NCBI RefSeq assembly: GCF_016742955.1
Contig: NZ_JABBYC010000008.1
Location: 62,001 to 126,000, forward strand
Origin: Myceligenerans indicum
GTDB taxonomy: Bacteria; Actinomycetota; Actinomycetes; Actinomycetales; Cellulomonadaceae
Length of the DNA: 64,000 nucleotides
Direction of reading: 5' to 3'
Made by a program: the position numbers and the translations under genes. The notes beneath the pieces are model-generated. The model did not search any database. It was not told the origin of the DNA and worked only from the letters and a program-made list of their open reading frames with translations. Of this stretch, positions 48,896-57,785 are shown piece after piece (within the stretch, counting starts at the first letter, position 1; each line of letters starts with the position of its first letter).

Positions 48896-50662
48896 TCACC
48901 GCAGAGGCCCGACGGCGCCCGCGGCCGCCGCGACGAGGACCCCCTCCGCCACCAGGCTCGTCACCGCGTCGATCTCGGGCGCCGGCACGCGGTCCGCGCC
49001 GGGACCGCCCACCGCACCCCGAACGACGTCGTGCACCGCACGCGTGCCCGGCGCGATCTGCTCGAGACCCCACGGGACGGTGGCCGTCGGGGCGGTGGCC
49101 GTCGGGACGGTGGCCGTCGGGGCGGTGGCGTCGGTCCGCCTCGCCTCGGCGTCGGCCACCCGCTCCGCGAGCCGCAGGTCGAGCGCGCGACAGGCGGTCA
49201 TGATCTCGATCGCCAGCACGCGGCCGAGTCCGTCGACCGCCCTGCGCAGCTTTCGGGCGGCCGCCCAGCCCATGGAGACGTGGTCCTCCTGCATCGCCGA
49301 GCTCGGGATGGAGTCGACGCTGGCGGGCACCGCGAGCCGCTTCAGCTCGCTCACGATCCCGGCGGCGGTGTACTGGGCGATCATCAGCCCGGAGTCGACA
49401 CCGGCCTCGTGCGCGAGGAACGGGGGCAGCCCGTCGTTGCGGTTCTTGTCCAGATGCCGGTCGGTCCGGCGCTCCGACATGCTCGCGACGTCCGCGGTGG
49501 CCACCGCCACGAAGTCCAGCACGTAGCCCACCGGGGCGCCGTGGAAGTTGCCGCACGACTCCACACGCCCGTCCTGGGTGACCACCGGGTTGTCGACCGC
49601 CGCGGCGAGCTCACGGTCCGCGACGTCCGCCGCGTGATCCAGCGTGTCCCGCGCCGCACCGTGCACCTGTGGTGCGCATCGCAGGGAATAGGCGTCCTGG
49701 ACACGCGTGCAGACGGGCGAGCCGTCGTCGTAGGTGGCGCGGTGGCTGGCCATGATGCCGCTGCCGGCGAGCAGAGCGCGGAGGTTCGCCCCCGACACCG
49801 CCTGGCCGGGATGCGGACGCAGCGCCATCAGGTCCTCCGCGAACGGGGCGTCGCTGCCGAGCAAGGCCTCGACGCTCAGCGCGGCGGCGACGTCGGCGTG
49901 CGCCAGAAGGTTGCGCAGGTCGTGCAGGGCCAGGATCAGCATGCCGAGCATCCCGTCCGTGCCGTTGATCAGCGCGAGCCCCTCCTTCTCCGCGAGGGTG
50001 GCAGGAGTGATGCCGGCCTCGGCAAGGGCCTCGGCCGCCGGCCGGAGGGCACCGGGGGCAGGCGTTCCGTGCGGGACGGCCGTCGCCGGCTCGTCGGCGA
50101 AGCGTTCGACGACGCGCACCTCGCCCTCGCCCATGGCGGCGAGCGCGACGTGGCTCAGGGGCGCGAGGTCGCCGGAGCAGCCGAGCGAGCCGAACTCACG
50201 GACGACCGGCGTGATGCCGGCGTTCAGCATGTCCGCGTAGACCTGTGCCGTCGCGGGGCGCACGCCCGTGCGACCGGTGGCGAGGGTGTTCAGGCGTAGG
50301 AGCTGGAGGGCTCGGACCACCTCGGCCTCGACCTCCGGACCGGTTCCCGCGGCGTGGGAGCGGACCAGGCTGCGCTGCAGGTCGGTGCGGCGGTCAGCTG
50401 GGATGTGGGTGCGGGCCAGCGCCCCGAATCCGGTGGACACTCCGTAGTGCGGGCGCGGGTCGTGGGCGAGGTCGTCGATGATCTGCCTGGTGGCGGCCAT
50501 GCGGGCGTGGGCGGCGTCGGTGAGGCTGACGCGGGCTCCGTGCCGGGCCACGGCGACCACCTGCTCGGCGGTGAGCGGGTCGCCCGTCAGGTCGACGGTG
50601 GTGGGGGTCGCCGGCGCGGCACCCGGGATCGCCGGGCGAGCCGATGCGTGTGACGTGGTCAT
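48896..50662 (-). CDS. hutH: Histidine ammonia-lyase HutH
   Basis: A 588-residue HAL that converts L-histidine to urocanate and ammonia. It has PHYGVSTGFGALA with the catalytic Tyr, QRSLVRSHAAGTG and the MIO-forming loop GSLGCSGDLAPLSH (Cys162-Ser163-Gly164, where most HALs have Ala-Ser-Gly). RVQDAYSLRCAPQVHGA, NPVV and GNFHG follow as usual. HALs are normally about 510 residues. The excess is partly a TVPTATAPTATVP repeat at about 510-530 and a C-terminal extension. It stands apart from hutF and hutU, which lie 10 kb away on the same strand. Confidence 0.95.
   Translation of the reverse strand: MTTSHASARPAIPGAAPATPTTVDLTGDPLTAEQVVAVARHGARVSLTDAAHARMAATRQIIDDLAHDPRPHYGVSTGFGALARTHIPADRRTDLQRSLVRSHAAGTGPEVEAEVVRALQLLRLNTLATGRTGVRPATAQVYADMLNAGITPVVREFGSLGCSGDLAPLSHVALAAMGEGEVRVVERFADEPATAVPHGTPAPGALRPAAEALAEAGITPATLAEKEGLALINGTDGMLGMLILALHDLRNLLAHADVAAALSVEALLGSDAPFAEDLMALRPHPGQAVSGANLRALLAGSGIMASHRATYDDGSPVCTRVQDAYSLRCAPQVHGAARDTLDHAADVADRELAAAVDNPVVTQDGRVESCGNFHGAPVGYVLDFVAVATADVASMSERRTDRHLDKNRNDGLPPFLAHEAGVDSGLMIAQYTAAGIVSELKRLAVPASVDSIPSSAMQEDHVSMGWAAARKLRRAVDGLGRVLAIEIMTACRALDLRLAERVADAEARRTDATAPTATVPTATAPTATVPWGLEQIAPGTRAVHDVVRGAVGGPGADRVPAPEIDAVTSLVAEGVLVAAAAGAVGPLR
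49075..49134. repeat. 15-bp tandem repeat within hutH
   Basis: About four copies of a 15-base unit (GGCGGTGGCCGTCGG and variants) encode a TVPTATAP-type stretch near the end of histidine ammonia-lyase. Confidence 0.8.
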
Positions 50663-50863
50663 GGTGTCAGTGTGCCCCGGATCTGCCGCACCGGGCTGCC
50701 ACCCGACCGCGGGAACGCCGCGCCGGAGGGGCGATGGCGGGTGGTACTAACCTGGCGCTGCCTATACCTGATACATCACAATATGGCCGACCCATGGGAC
50801 ACAAAGGTCCTAGCCATCAACCCCGAGGACCCCTCGAGGTCCCCGTTCGAGGAGCACCTTCGT

Positions 50864-51226
50864 ATGACCTCCCCTGACACCGAGACCAACACCCCCGAGA
50901 CCAGCGGGAACAAGGCGGACGACATCGCCGGGAAGCTCGCGGAAGCCGTGACCGAGGCAACTCAGAGCGACGCGACGTCGGAGGCCGCCGAGGAGGAGGA
51001 CCCGCAGACGGTCGTCTTCAGCCTGGTCGGCTTCTTCATGGCCTACATCCCGATCGTCGGCGTGATCGTGAACGCCATCGCCGTCGCCAAGGCCGGCAAG
51101 GAGGGCTTCGACCTCTTCCTGGCCAAGTGGGGCCTGGTCCTCGCAATTCTGTCGACCGTCGGCGCGCTCATTCTCGTGGGCCTCGGCTTCTGGCTGGGCG
51201 TGGAGGTCGGCAGCTCCGGAATGTGA
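50864..51226 (+). CDS. Small membrane protein, two helices (DUF4190-like)
   Basis: A 120-residue protein with a soluble Thr/Glu/Ala N-half (1-55) and two membrane helices (about 58-85, VVFSLVGFFMAYIPIVGVIVNAIAVAKA; 95-115, LVLAILSTVGALILVGLGFWLGV). The pattern resembles DUF4190-type actinobacterial membrane proteins; no function is known. ATG 50864 has GAGGAG 8 bases upstream. An in-frame ATG at 50783 (MADPWDTKV...) follows an ATACAT-type -10 sequence at a distance that would allow a leaderless start, so a 147-residue form is possible. Divergent from hutH. Confidence 0.75.
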   Translation: MTSPDTETNTPETSGNKADDIAGKLAEAVTEATQSDATSEAAEEEDPQTVVFSLVGFFMAYIPIVGVIVNAIAVAKAGKEGFDLFLAKWGLVLAILSTVGALILVGLGFWLGVEVGSSGM

Positions 51227-51274
51227 CACCTCGGGGCGCCACGACCACGCGGCCCGTGGCGCTCTGACAGCCCG

Positions 51275-51361
51275 GCGGGCAGGCCGTCGCGGGCGCGAGC
51301 AGGCCGCGCGGGTGGCGGGCAGGCCGTCGCGGGTGGCGGGCGCGCCCCGTCGCGGGTGGCG
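51275..51361. repeat. Imperfect direct repeats
   Basis: A 19-base unit (GCGGGCAGGCCGTCGCGGG) occurs at 51275-51293 and 51315-51333, and a related CGTCGCGGGTGGCG occurs at 51325 and 51348. Non-coding on both strands by codon bias. Confidence 0.75.
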
Positions 51362-51441
51362 AGCACGCCATCGTGCTCGGTCGTAACGCATCCATGGTGC
51401 GCAACGGCGTGGTGGCCGCGGGCACGCGGCTCCAGCCGCCC

Positions 51442-51457
51442 AAAATATCCGTATTTT
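51442..51457. promoter_or_regulatory. AT-rich palindrome upstream of the secreted nuclease gene
   Basis: AAAATA and TATTTT are perfect inverted arms around TCCG, 89 bases before the gene. A 12-base AT run is rare here, so an operator or promoter element is likely. Confidence 0.45.
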
Positions 51458-51545
51458 TCACCCAGGTGTCACGTGGTCGACACACGGCGCGGGAAGCATC
51501 AGAGATCGGCAAAATGTCGGTCCAGTTCTCGGAAGGGAACCCTCA

Positions 51546-52244
51546 ATGATGCAGGCCCAGCCCACTCCGTCGTCGTCCGCGAACGCCTGGTCCCCGGTCA
51601 CGGGGGTCCGTCTCCGGGCCGTCCTGGTCGCGGCCCTCACCGCCCTTCTCGTGCTCGCCACCCTCGCGCTGCCGGACCGCGCCTCGGCATACCCGCCGGA
51701 CCTTCCGTCGAAGTCGCAGGTGCAGTCGGAGCTGAACGCGATCACCGTCGAAGCCGAGGGATCGCGCTCGGGGTACAGCCGGGACAAGTTCCCGCACTGG
51801 ATCAGCCAGGGCAACAACTGCAACACCCGAGAGCTCGTCCTGCAGCGCGACGGCAGCGGTGTCACGGTCGGCTCCGACTGCTACCCGGACTCCGGCAGCT
51901 GGTACAGCCAGTACGACGGCGAAACCCGCACGGTCCCGTCCGAGATCTCCATCGACCACATCGTCGCCCTGGCCGAGGCCTGGGACTCCGGCGCGAACTC
52001 GTGGACCACCAGCCGCCGCCAGGCGTTCGCCAACGACCTCGACGGCCCGCAGCTCATCGCCGTCACCAGAGAGATCAACTCGTCCAAGAGTGACAAGGAC
52101 ATCGCGGAGTGGGTGCCGCCGCTGTCCAGCAAGCGGTGCGCCTTCGCCAAGATGGTCATCCACACCAAGTACCGCTGGGACCTGTCGATGGACCCGGCGG
52201 AGAAGTCGGCCGCGCAGACCTACCTCAACTACTGCTCCTACTGA
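51546..52244 (+). CDS. Secreted HNH-family nuclease (DUF1524)
   Basis: A 232-residue exported protein with signal peptide at 1-48 (RLRAVLVAALTALLVLATLALPDRASAYPP). The mature region matches secreted actinobacterial HNH/DUF1524 nucleases: GYSRDKFPHWISQGNNCNTRELVLQRDG, ISIDHIVALAEAWDSGA (Asp137-His138) and REINSSKSDKDIAEWVPP, KRCAFAKMVIHTKYRW. Cys92, Cys112 and two later cysteines may form disulfides. It probably degrades extracellular nucleic acid. Two successive ATGs (51546, 51549) follow GGAAGGGAA; either may start. Not linked to an immunity protein, so a general nuclease is more likely than a toxin. Confidence 0.88.
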   Translation: MMQAQPTPSSSANAWSPVTGVRLRAVLVAALTALLVLATLALPDRASAYPPDLPSKSQVQSELNAITVEAEGSRSGYSRDKFPHWISQGNNCNTRELVLQRDGSGVTVGSDCYPDSGSWYSQYDGETRTVPSEISIDHIVALAEAWDSGANSWTTSRRQAFANDLDGPQLIAVTREINSSKSDKDIAEWVPPLSSKRCAFAKMVIHTKYRWDLSMDPAEKSAAQTYLNYCSY

Positions 52245-52341
52245 CCGGGCGCCCGCCGAGCGCGGCTCGCGACCCCTGCGGCCAGGAGCGGGACTCGGGG
52301 GTTCGGCGACGAGGACGGCACGGGCCGAAATGAGGTTGCCG

Positions 52342-55300
52342 ATGCTGGGAGAATGGTGGGTCGTGAGCAGCGAGTCATCCCCCACCAGCATGTCCGACGG
52401 CGGATCCGTGCTGCCGGGCGACGGAGCCGCTCCTTCCGCGGGTGCGGGACCGGACCGCCTGTCGGCCGACCACCAGCCGTCCGTCGGCCAGGAGTCCGTC
52501 GGCCAGTCGTCCGGCCGGCGAGAGCCCGGACGGCAGGCGGCGGATCGGCAGGCGGCGGATCGATCCCGGTCGGGACGTGGCGGGCGACGCCGTGGTGGCG
52601 GGCGGGGTCACGCGTCGCAGTCCAGGCCCCAGAAGATCACGCGGGCGGAACTCGACCGCGCGGCCGCCAAGCGCGCCGCCGTCGTCGTCCCCCCGATCAC
52701 CTACCCCGAGCAGCTTCCCGTCTCCGCCCGGCGCGACGACATCTCCCGCGCCATCGCCGACCACCAGGTCGTGGTGGTCGCCGGCGAGACGGGCTCCGGC
52801 AAGACGACGCAGCTGCCCAAGATCCTGCTCGACCTGGGCCGGGGCCGCACCGGCCAGATCGGGCACACGCAGCCCCGCCGCATCGCGGCCCGCAGCGTCG
52901 CCGAACGCATCGCGGAAGAGCTCGGCACGGACCTCGGCGACACGGTCGGCTACCAGGTGCGGTTCACCGACCGGTCGACCGACGAGACGCTCGTCAAGGT
53001 CATGACCGACGGGATCCTGCTCGCCCAGATCCAGCGCGACCCGCGCCTGCTCGCCTACGACACGATCGTCGTCGACGAGGCCCACGAGCGGTCCCTGAAC
53101 ATCGACTTCCTGCTCGGGTACCTGGCGCGGCTGCTGCCCACCCGGCCGGACCTGAAGCTGATCATCACCTCGGCGACGATCGACTCGGAGCGGTTCGCCC
53201 GGCACTTCTCCCCCGCCTCGCTGGCGGAGGAGGGCGGGGCGCCGGCCGCCGTGGTGGACGTGCTGCCCGACCAGGCGCCCGTGGTCGAGGTGTCGGGACG
53301 TACCTATCCGGTGGAGGTGCGGTACCGGCCGCTCGTCCCGGACGACCGGCGCGCGTCGTCGGACGACGACGAGGCGCCCCGAGGCCAGGGCAGCGGCTCC
53401 GGGCAGGGTGGCCGGAAGGCGTCCGCGGGCTCTGCGAGTCCTCGCGGCGGCGAGCGGGGAACGCGGTCGAGGAGTGCCGGACGCGGCGGCCGGGAGGAGG
53501 AGAAGGACCTCGTCACCGGCATCATCGAGGCGTGTGACGAGCTCATGCGTGAGGGGACGGGCGACATCCTCGTCTTCCTGTCCGGAGAGCGCGAGATCCA
53601 CGACACCGCAGACGGTCTCGCGGGCCATCTGCGGGACCGGGCCACCGACCCGCGGCACCCGCAGTACACGGAGATCCTGCCGTTGTACGCGCGGCTGAGC
53701 AGCGCCGAGCAGCACCGGGTGTTCCAGTCGCACTCCCACCGGCGGATCGTGCTGTCCACGAACGTGGCCGAGACGTCGCTGACCGTGCCGGGGATCCGCT
53801 ACGTCGTCGACCCCGGAACGGCGCGCATCAGCCGCTGGTCCAAGCAGACCAAGGTGCAGCGGCTGCCGATCGAGCCGGTGTCGCAGGCGAGCGCGAACCA
53901 GCGCGCCGGACGGTGCGGCCGCGTCGCCGACGGCATCGCGATCCGGCTCTACTCCGAGGACGACTTCTCCAGCCGGCCCGAGTTCACCGAGCCGGAGATC
54001 CTGCGCACGTCACTGGCCAGCGTGCTGCTGCAGATGGTGTCGGTGGGTGTCGCCGAGTCCCCGGGCGACGTCGCCCGCTTCCCGTTCGTCGAGGCACCGG
54101 ACACGCGCGCCGTCCGCGACGGCGTCCAGCTCCTGACGGAACTGGGAGCGTTGGAGACGACGGCGGACGGCGAGCGCGGGCCTGCAGACAGCCGGTCCGA
54201 CGACGGTCGCGGGACCGGTACGCCCCGCACCCGGCTCACCCCGGTGGGCCGCATGCTCGCCCAGCTCCCCATGGACCCCCGGCTCGCCCGCATGGTCGTG
54301 GAGGGCGACAAGCTCGGTGTCGCGCGCGAGGTCGCGATCGTCGCGGCCGCGCTGTCGATCCAGGACCCACGGGAACGGCCCGCGGAGGAGCGGGAGCAGG
54401 CGGACCAGCAGCACGCCCGGTTCCGGGACCCGTCGTCGGACTTCCTGACCTATCTGAACCTGTGGGAGTACGTCCGCGAGCGCCAGCACGAGCTGTCGGG
54501 TTCGGCGTTCCGGCGGCTGTGCAAGGCGGAGTACCTCAACTTCCTGCGGATCCGCGAGTGGCAGGACGTCGTGGCGCAGTTGCGGGAGATGTCCAAGCCG
54601 CTCGGGATCGACATGGCCTACCGGCCGCGTGGCTCTCGCGACACGGGCGGCGCGCCTTCCCCGGGCCAGGGGCCGGCTCCGTCCTCGGGAGAGGCGGAGC
54701 GCTCCGTTGCCGCGACGGTGTCACGCGGGGAGAACGGTACGGAGCCCGGCACGCCGACGTCGTCGTACACGAGTGCCTGGGACGGCGACACGATCCACCG
54801 GGCCCTTCTCGCCGGGCTGCTCTCGCACCTCGGGATGCAGGACACGGGTGAGGTGAAGGCGAGTGCCGTCGCGCACCTGCGGGGCGAGGCGCGCGAGCGG
54901 GCGCTGCGGCGGGCCAAGAAGCAGGCGCGGAACGAGTACATCGGGGCGCGGGGGGCGCGGTTCGCGATCTTCCCCGGATCACCGCTGAGCAAGAAGCCTC
55001 CGGCATGGATCATGGCGGGCGAGCTGGTGGAGACCTCTCGGCTGTGGGCGCGGGACGTGGCACGGATCAAGCCCGAGTGGGCGGAGGAGCTGGCGGGGCC
55101 GCTGGCGCGCCGCACCTACTCCGAACCGCACTGGTCCACGAAGCGCGGCGCGGCGATGTGCACGGAGAAGGTACTGCTGTACGGCGTGCCGATCGTCGCG
55201 GACCGGAAGGTGCTGTACTCGCGCGTCGATCCCTCCGCGGCCCGGGAGCTGTTCCTGCGGCACGCGCTCGTGGAGGGTGGGTGGACCACGCATCACCGGT

Positions 55301-57363
55301 TCTTCGCGGAGAACCGCCGGCTGCTGGACGAGGCGGGCGAGCTGGAGGCCCGGACCCGACAGCGCGGGATCGTCGCGTCCGAGGACGACCTGTACGAGTT
55401 CTACGACGAACGCGTGCCGGAGCACGTGGTCTCGGCGGCGCACTTCGACAAGTGGTGGAACAAGGCCCGGCGCGAGCAGCCCGACCTGCTGACCTTCACG
55501 ATGGACCTGCTGGTCGGGGACGCCTCCGTGGACACCGACGAGTTCCCGGAGACGTGGCCGCAGGGCGACCTGTCGCTCCCGCTCACGTACCAGTTCGCGC
55601 CGGGTTCCGGAGCGGACGGCGTCACGGTACACATCCCGGTGTCGGTGCTGCCGCGCGTCGCGCCGGACGGCTTCGACTGGATGGTGCCCGGGCTCCTGGA
55701 GCAGTTGTGCGTCGGCACGATCAAGTCGCTGCCCAAGGCGGTACGACGCGACCTCGTACCGGCGCCGGACTGTGCGCGCGAGATCGCGGCATGGCTGCGC
55801 GCCGAGTGTCCGGCCTGGGAGGACATGGCCCGGGCGGGTGACATGGCCGAGCCGTTCACGGCCGCGTTCTCGCGCGCCGTGCGGGCGATCCGGGGGATCG
55901 TCGTCCCGGACGAGGTCTGGACGCCGGAGCGGGTGGAACGCCTGCCGGACCATCTGCGGATGACGTTCCGGGTGTTCGAGCCGCGCGGCGGGCGACCCCG
56001 CAAGCAGGGGAACGCGGGACAGGAAGGTGCGGACGTCGTCGTACTCGACGAGTCGAAGGACCTGCTCCTGCTCCAGCGCACGCTCGCGAAGCGAGCGGAG
56101 TCCGCGGTTCGCGCGGCCGTGCGGGGTGCCGTGGGCCATGCGCTGGCTGAGGCGCAGGCGAACGCCGGTGCCGTCTCGCGCCCCTCGGCCGCGCGGGAAG
56201 GCATCGGGGCCGGTCAGGCCGGCGCCGAGGCCGGCCGGCCCGCGGATGCCCGCCCGGCCCCTGCGGGGGCGCGGCAGGGTTCCGGCGCGGCAGGTGCGGG
56301 TGGGGTCCCCGGCGCGCATGGCGGTTCGGCTTCTCGGGCCGACGGCGCAGGTGGTGCTGGCGGCGCCGGTGGCGGTTCGGCCTCCGGGGCCGGCGTGGTC
56401 GCCGAGCGGGAGAACCTCACCGGGTGGCCCGACGGGCTGGATGGCGGGGTGCTGCCGGGCGTCGTCTCGACCGACGTCGGCGCGGGGATCGTCGTGCGCG
56501 GGTATCCGGCGCTCGTCGAGGAGCGCGGGCCCAAGGTGAAGGGAAAGGCCCGGGACACCGTCGTCGCGCTGCGCATCCTCGCCGACGAGTCCGGGCGGGA
56601 CGCCGCGCACGCGGCCGGGGTGCGGCGCCTCCTGCTGCGGGAGACGGCCCTGCCGGCCGCACGGATCACGTCCCGCTGGTCCGGGACGCAGTCCCTCACG
56701 ATGGCGTCCAGCCCGTATCCGAGCACGGACGCGCTGGTCACCGATCTGCAGCTGGCCGCCGTGGCAGGCCTGACGGTGCCGGAGGCCGAGCGGCGGTACG
56801 ACACCCCGTCCGGCGGGCCCGACGCGACGACGATCCGGGACGCGGCCGCGTTCGCCGCCGCCCGCGACCACGTACGGCAGCATCTGGAGGACGAGGTGTA
56901 CCGGGTGGTCGGGCACGTGGTGGCGGCGCTGTCGGCGCACCGCACCCTGGAGGGCGAGATCCGGGGGCAGTCCAGCCTCGCGCTGCTGCAGGTGTTGCAG
57001 GACCTGCGGGAGCACGCGGCGGCACTGGTGCACGACGGGTTCGTGTCACAGACACCGCCGCGGAGGCTGCCGCACCTGGTGCGCTACCTGCGCGCGGCGT
57101 CGCACCGGCTGGCGAAGGCGAGCGAGAACCCGAGCCGGGACGCGGACCTCGCCTGGCGGGTCGGCGACGTGACCCAGGCGTGGGAGAAGGCACGCGCCGC
57201 GTACGCGACGGGGACGCCGGACGCCGCGCGTGCCGCGGAACTGGCAGAGGTGCGCTGGATGCTGGAGGAGTTCCGGGTGAGCCTGTTCGCCCAGCAGCTC
57301 GGCACGGACGGCCCGATCAGCGAGAAGCGCATCCGGAAGGTGCTCGCACCGAGCGGGTGGTGA
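52342..57363 (+). CDS. hrpA: ATP-dependent RNA helicase HrpA
   Basis: A 1673-residue DEAH-box helicase. A Gly/Arg/Ser-rich N-tail precedes Walker A GETGSGKTTQ (148-157), the DEAH box Asp245-Glu-Ala-His (VVDEAHERSLN), motif III SAT, and the helicase C part (STNVAETSLTVPGIRYVVDPG, QRAGRCGRVADGIAIRLYS), then HA2/OB-fold and DUF3418 typical of HrpA. A Gly/Ala/Ser-rich insertion without structure sits at about 1280-1355 within the C-terminal region. It acts in mRNA processing, ribosome rescue or decay. The start is unsure: ATGs at 52330, 52342 and 52390 and a GTG at 52363 are in frame; 52342 has GAGG at 7 bases. Confidence 0.93.
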   Translation: MLGEWWVVSSESSPTSMSDGGSVLPGDGAAPSAGAGPDRLSADHQPSVGQESVGQSSGRREPGRQAADRQAADRSRSGRGGRRRGGGRGHASQSRPQKITRAELDRAAAKRAAVVVPPITYPEQLPVSARRDDISRAIADHQVVVVAGETGSGKTTQLPKILLDLGRGRTGQIGHTQPRRIAARSVAERIAEELGTDLGDTVGYQVRFTDRSTDETLVKVMTDGILLAQIQRDPRLLAYDTIVVDEAHERSLNIDFLLGYLARLLPTRPDLKLIITSATIDSERFARHFSPASLAEEGGAPAAVVDVLPDQAPVVEVSGRTYPVEVRYRPLVPDDRRASSDDDEAPRGQGSGSGQGGRKASAGSASPRGGERGTRSRSAGRGGREEEKDLVTGIIEACDELMREGTGDILVFLSGEREIHDTADGLAGHLRDRATDPRHPQYTEILPLYARLSSAEQHRVFQSHSHRRIVLSTNVAETSLTVPGIRYVVDPGTARISRWSKQTKVQRLPIEPVSQASANQRAGRCGRVADGIAIRLYSEDDFSSRPEFTEPEILRTSLASVLLQMVSVGVAESPGDVARFPFVEAPDTRAVRDGVQLLTELGALETTADGERGPADSRSDDGRGTGTPRTRLTPVGRMLAQLPMDPRLARMVVEGDKLGVAREVAIVAAALSIQDPRERPAEEREQADQQHARFRDPSSDFLTYLNLWEYVRERQHELSGSAFRRLCKAEYLNFLRIREWQDVVAQLREMSKPLGIDMAYRPRGSRDTGGAPSPGQGPAPSSGEAERSVAATVSRGENGTEPGTPTSSYTSAWDGDTIHRALLAGLLSHLGMQDTGEVKASAVAHLRGEARERALRRAKKQARNEYIGARGARFAIFPGSPLSKKPPAWIMAGELVETSRLWARDVARIKPEWAEELAGPLARRTYSEPHWSTKRGAAMCTEKVLLYGVPIVADRKVLYSRVDPSAARELFLRHALVEGGWTTHHRFFAENRRLLDEAGELEARTRQRGIVASEDDLYEFYDERVPEHVVSAAHFDKWWNKARREQPDLLTFTMDLLVGDASVDTDEFPETWPQGDLSLPLTYQFAPGSGADGVTVHIPVSVLPRVAPDGFDWMVPGLLEQLCVGTIKSLPKAVRRDLVPAPDCAREIAAWLRAECPAWEDMARAGDMAEPFTAAFSRAVRAIRGIVVPDEVWTPERVERLPDHLRMTFRVFEPRGGRPRKQGNAGQEGADVVVLDESKDLLLLQRTLAKRAESAVRAAVRGAVGHALAEAQANAGAVSRPSAAREGIGAGQAGAEAGRPADARPAPAGARQGSGAAGAGGVPGAHGGSASRADGAGGAGGAGGGSASGAGVVAERENLTGWPDGLDGGVLPGVVSTDVGAGIVVRGYPALVEERGPKVKGKARDTVVALRILADESGRDAAHAAGVRRLLLRETALPAARITSRWSGTQSLTMASSPYPSTDALVTDLQLAAVAGLTVPEAERRYDTPSGGPDATTIRDAAAFAAARDHVRQHLEDEVYRVVGHVVAALSAHRTLEGEIRGQSSLALLQVLQDLREHAAALVHDGFVSQTPPRRLPHLVRYLRAASHRLAKASENPSRDADLAWRVGDVTQAWEKARAAYATGTPDAARAAELAEVRWMLEEFRVSLFAQQLGTDGPISEKRIRKVLAPSGW

Positions 57364-57378
57364 CGCGCCCGGCCCGGG

Positions 57379-57567
57379 TCAGTCGTCGCTGGGCATGAGG
57401 ATCCAGAACACGATGTAGGCCAGCACCTGCGGGCCCGGGAGCAGGATCGACGCGACGGCAAGCACGCGCAGCAGGGTGACGTTCCACCCGAAGCGCCTCG
57501 CGATGCCTGCGCACACTCCGGCGATCATGCGGCCCTGACGAGGACGGGACAGTGTCTGCGTGGTCAT
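57379..57567 (-). CDS. PspC domain protein
   Basis: A 62-residue single PspC domain (RPRQGRMIAGVCAGIARRFGWNVTLLRVLAVASILLPGPQVLAYIVFWILMP), whose hydrophobic helix lies at about 33-57. In proteobacteria PspC senses membrane stress together with PspB; actinobacterial versions are short stand-alone membrane proteins of unknown role. It converges with hrpA, 15 bases from its stop. Confidence 0.9.
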   Translation of the reverse strand: MTTQTLSRPRQGRMIAGVCAGIARRFGWNVTLLRVLAVASILLPGPQVLAYIVFWILMPSDD

Positions 57568-57785
57568 GACCTCACGCTATGTCGCACGGCGGGCAGACGG
57601 TATCGGGTGGTCCCCCGGTTCTTCCCTGAGCCGGGTCACCCCACTCAGGGACCGAACCCGGGCGCCGCTGTGCCGGCGCCGCGCGCCACCGGCGGGGCAC
57701 GACACCGAAAGGCAGTCATGCCCCGCCGCTCGCGCCTCCGCACGGGCCCTCAAGGGTCCGGGCCCGCGCGGCCTTCAGCCCTGCA

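Larger units (their letters stand above)
51227..51545. other. 319-base intergenic region with repeats and AT palindrome
   Basis: Left part (51240-51370) holds imperfect direct repeats; right part holds the AT-rich palindrome at 51442-51457 and the ribosome site of the nuclease gene. No gene is supported. Confidence 0.6.

Noticed and set aside
51275..51361. Direct repeats considered as a CRISPR array
   Set aside because: Units are imperfect, unevenly spaced, with no unique spacers and no cas genes nearby.
51546..52244. HNH/DUF1524 protein considered as a contact-dependent toxin
   Set aside because: It has a plain signal peptide, no toxin delivery domain and no immunity gene next to it.
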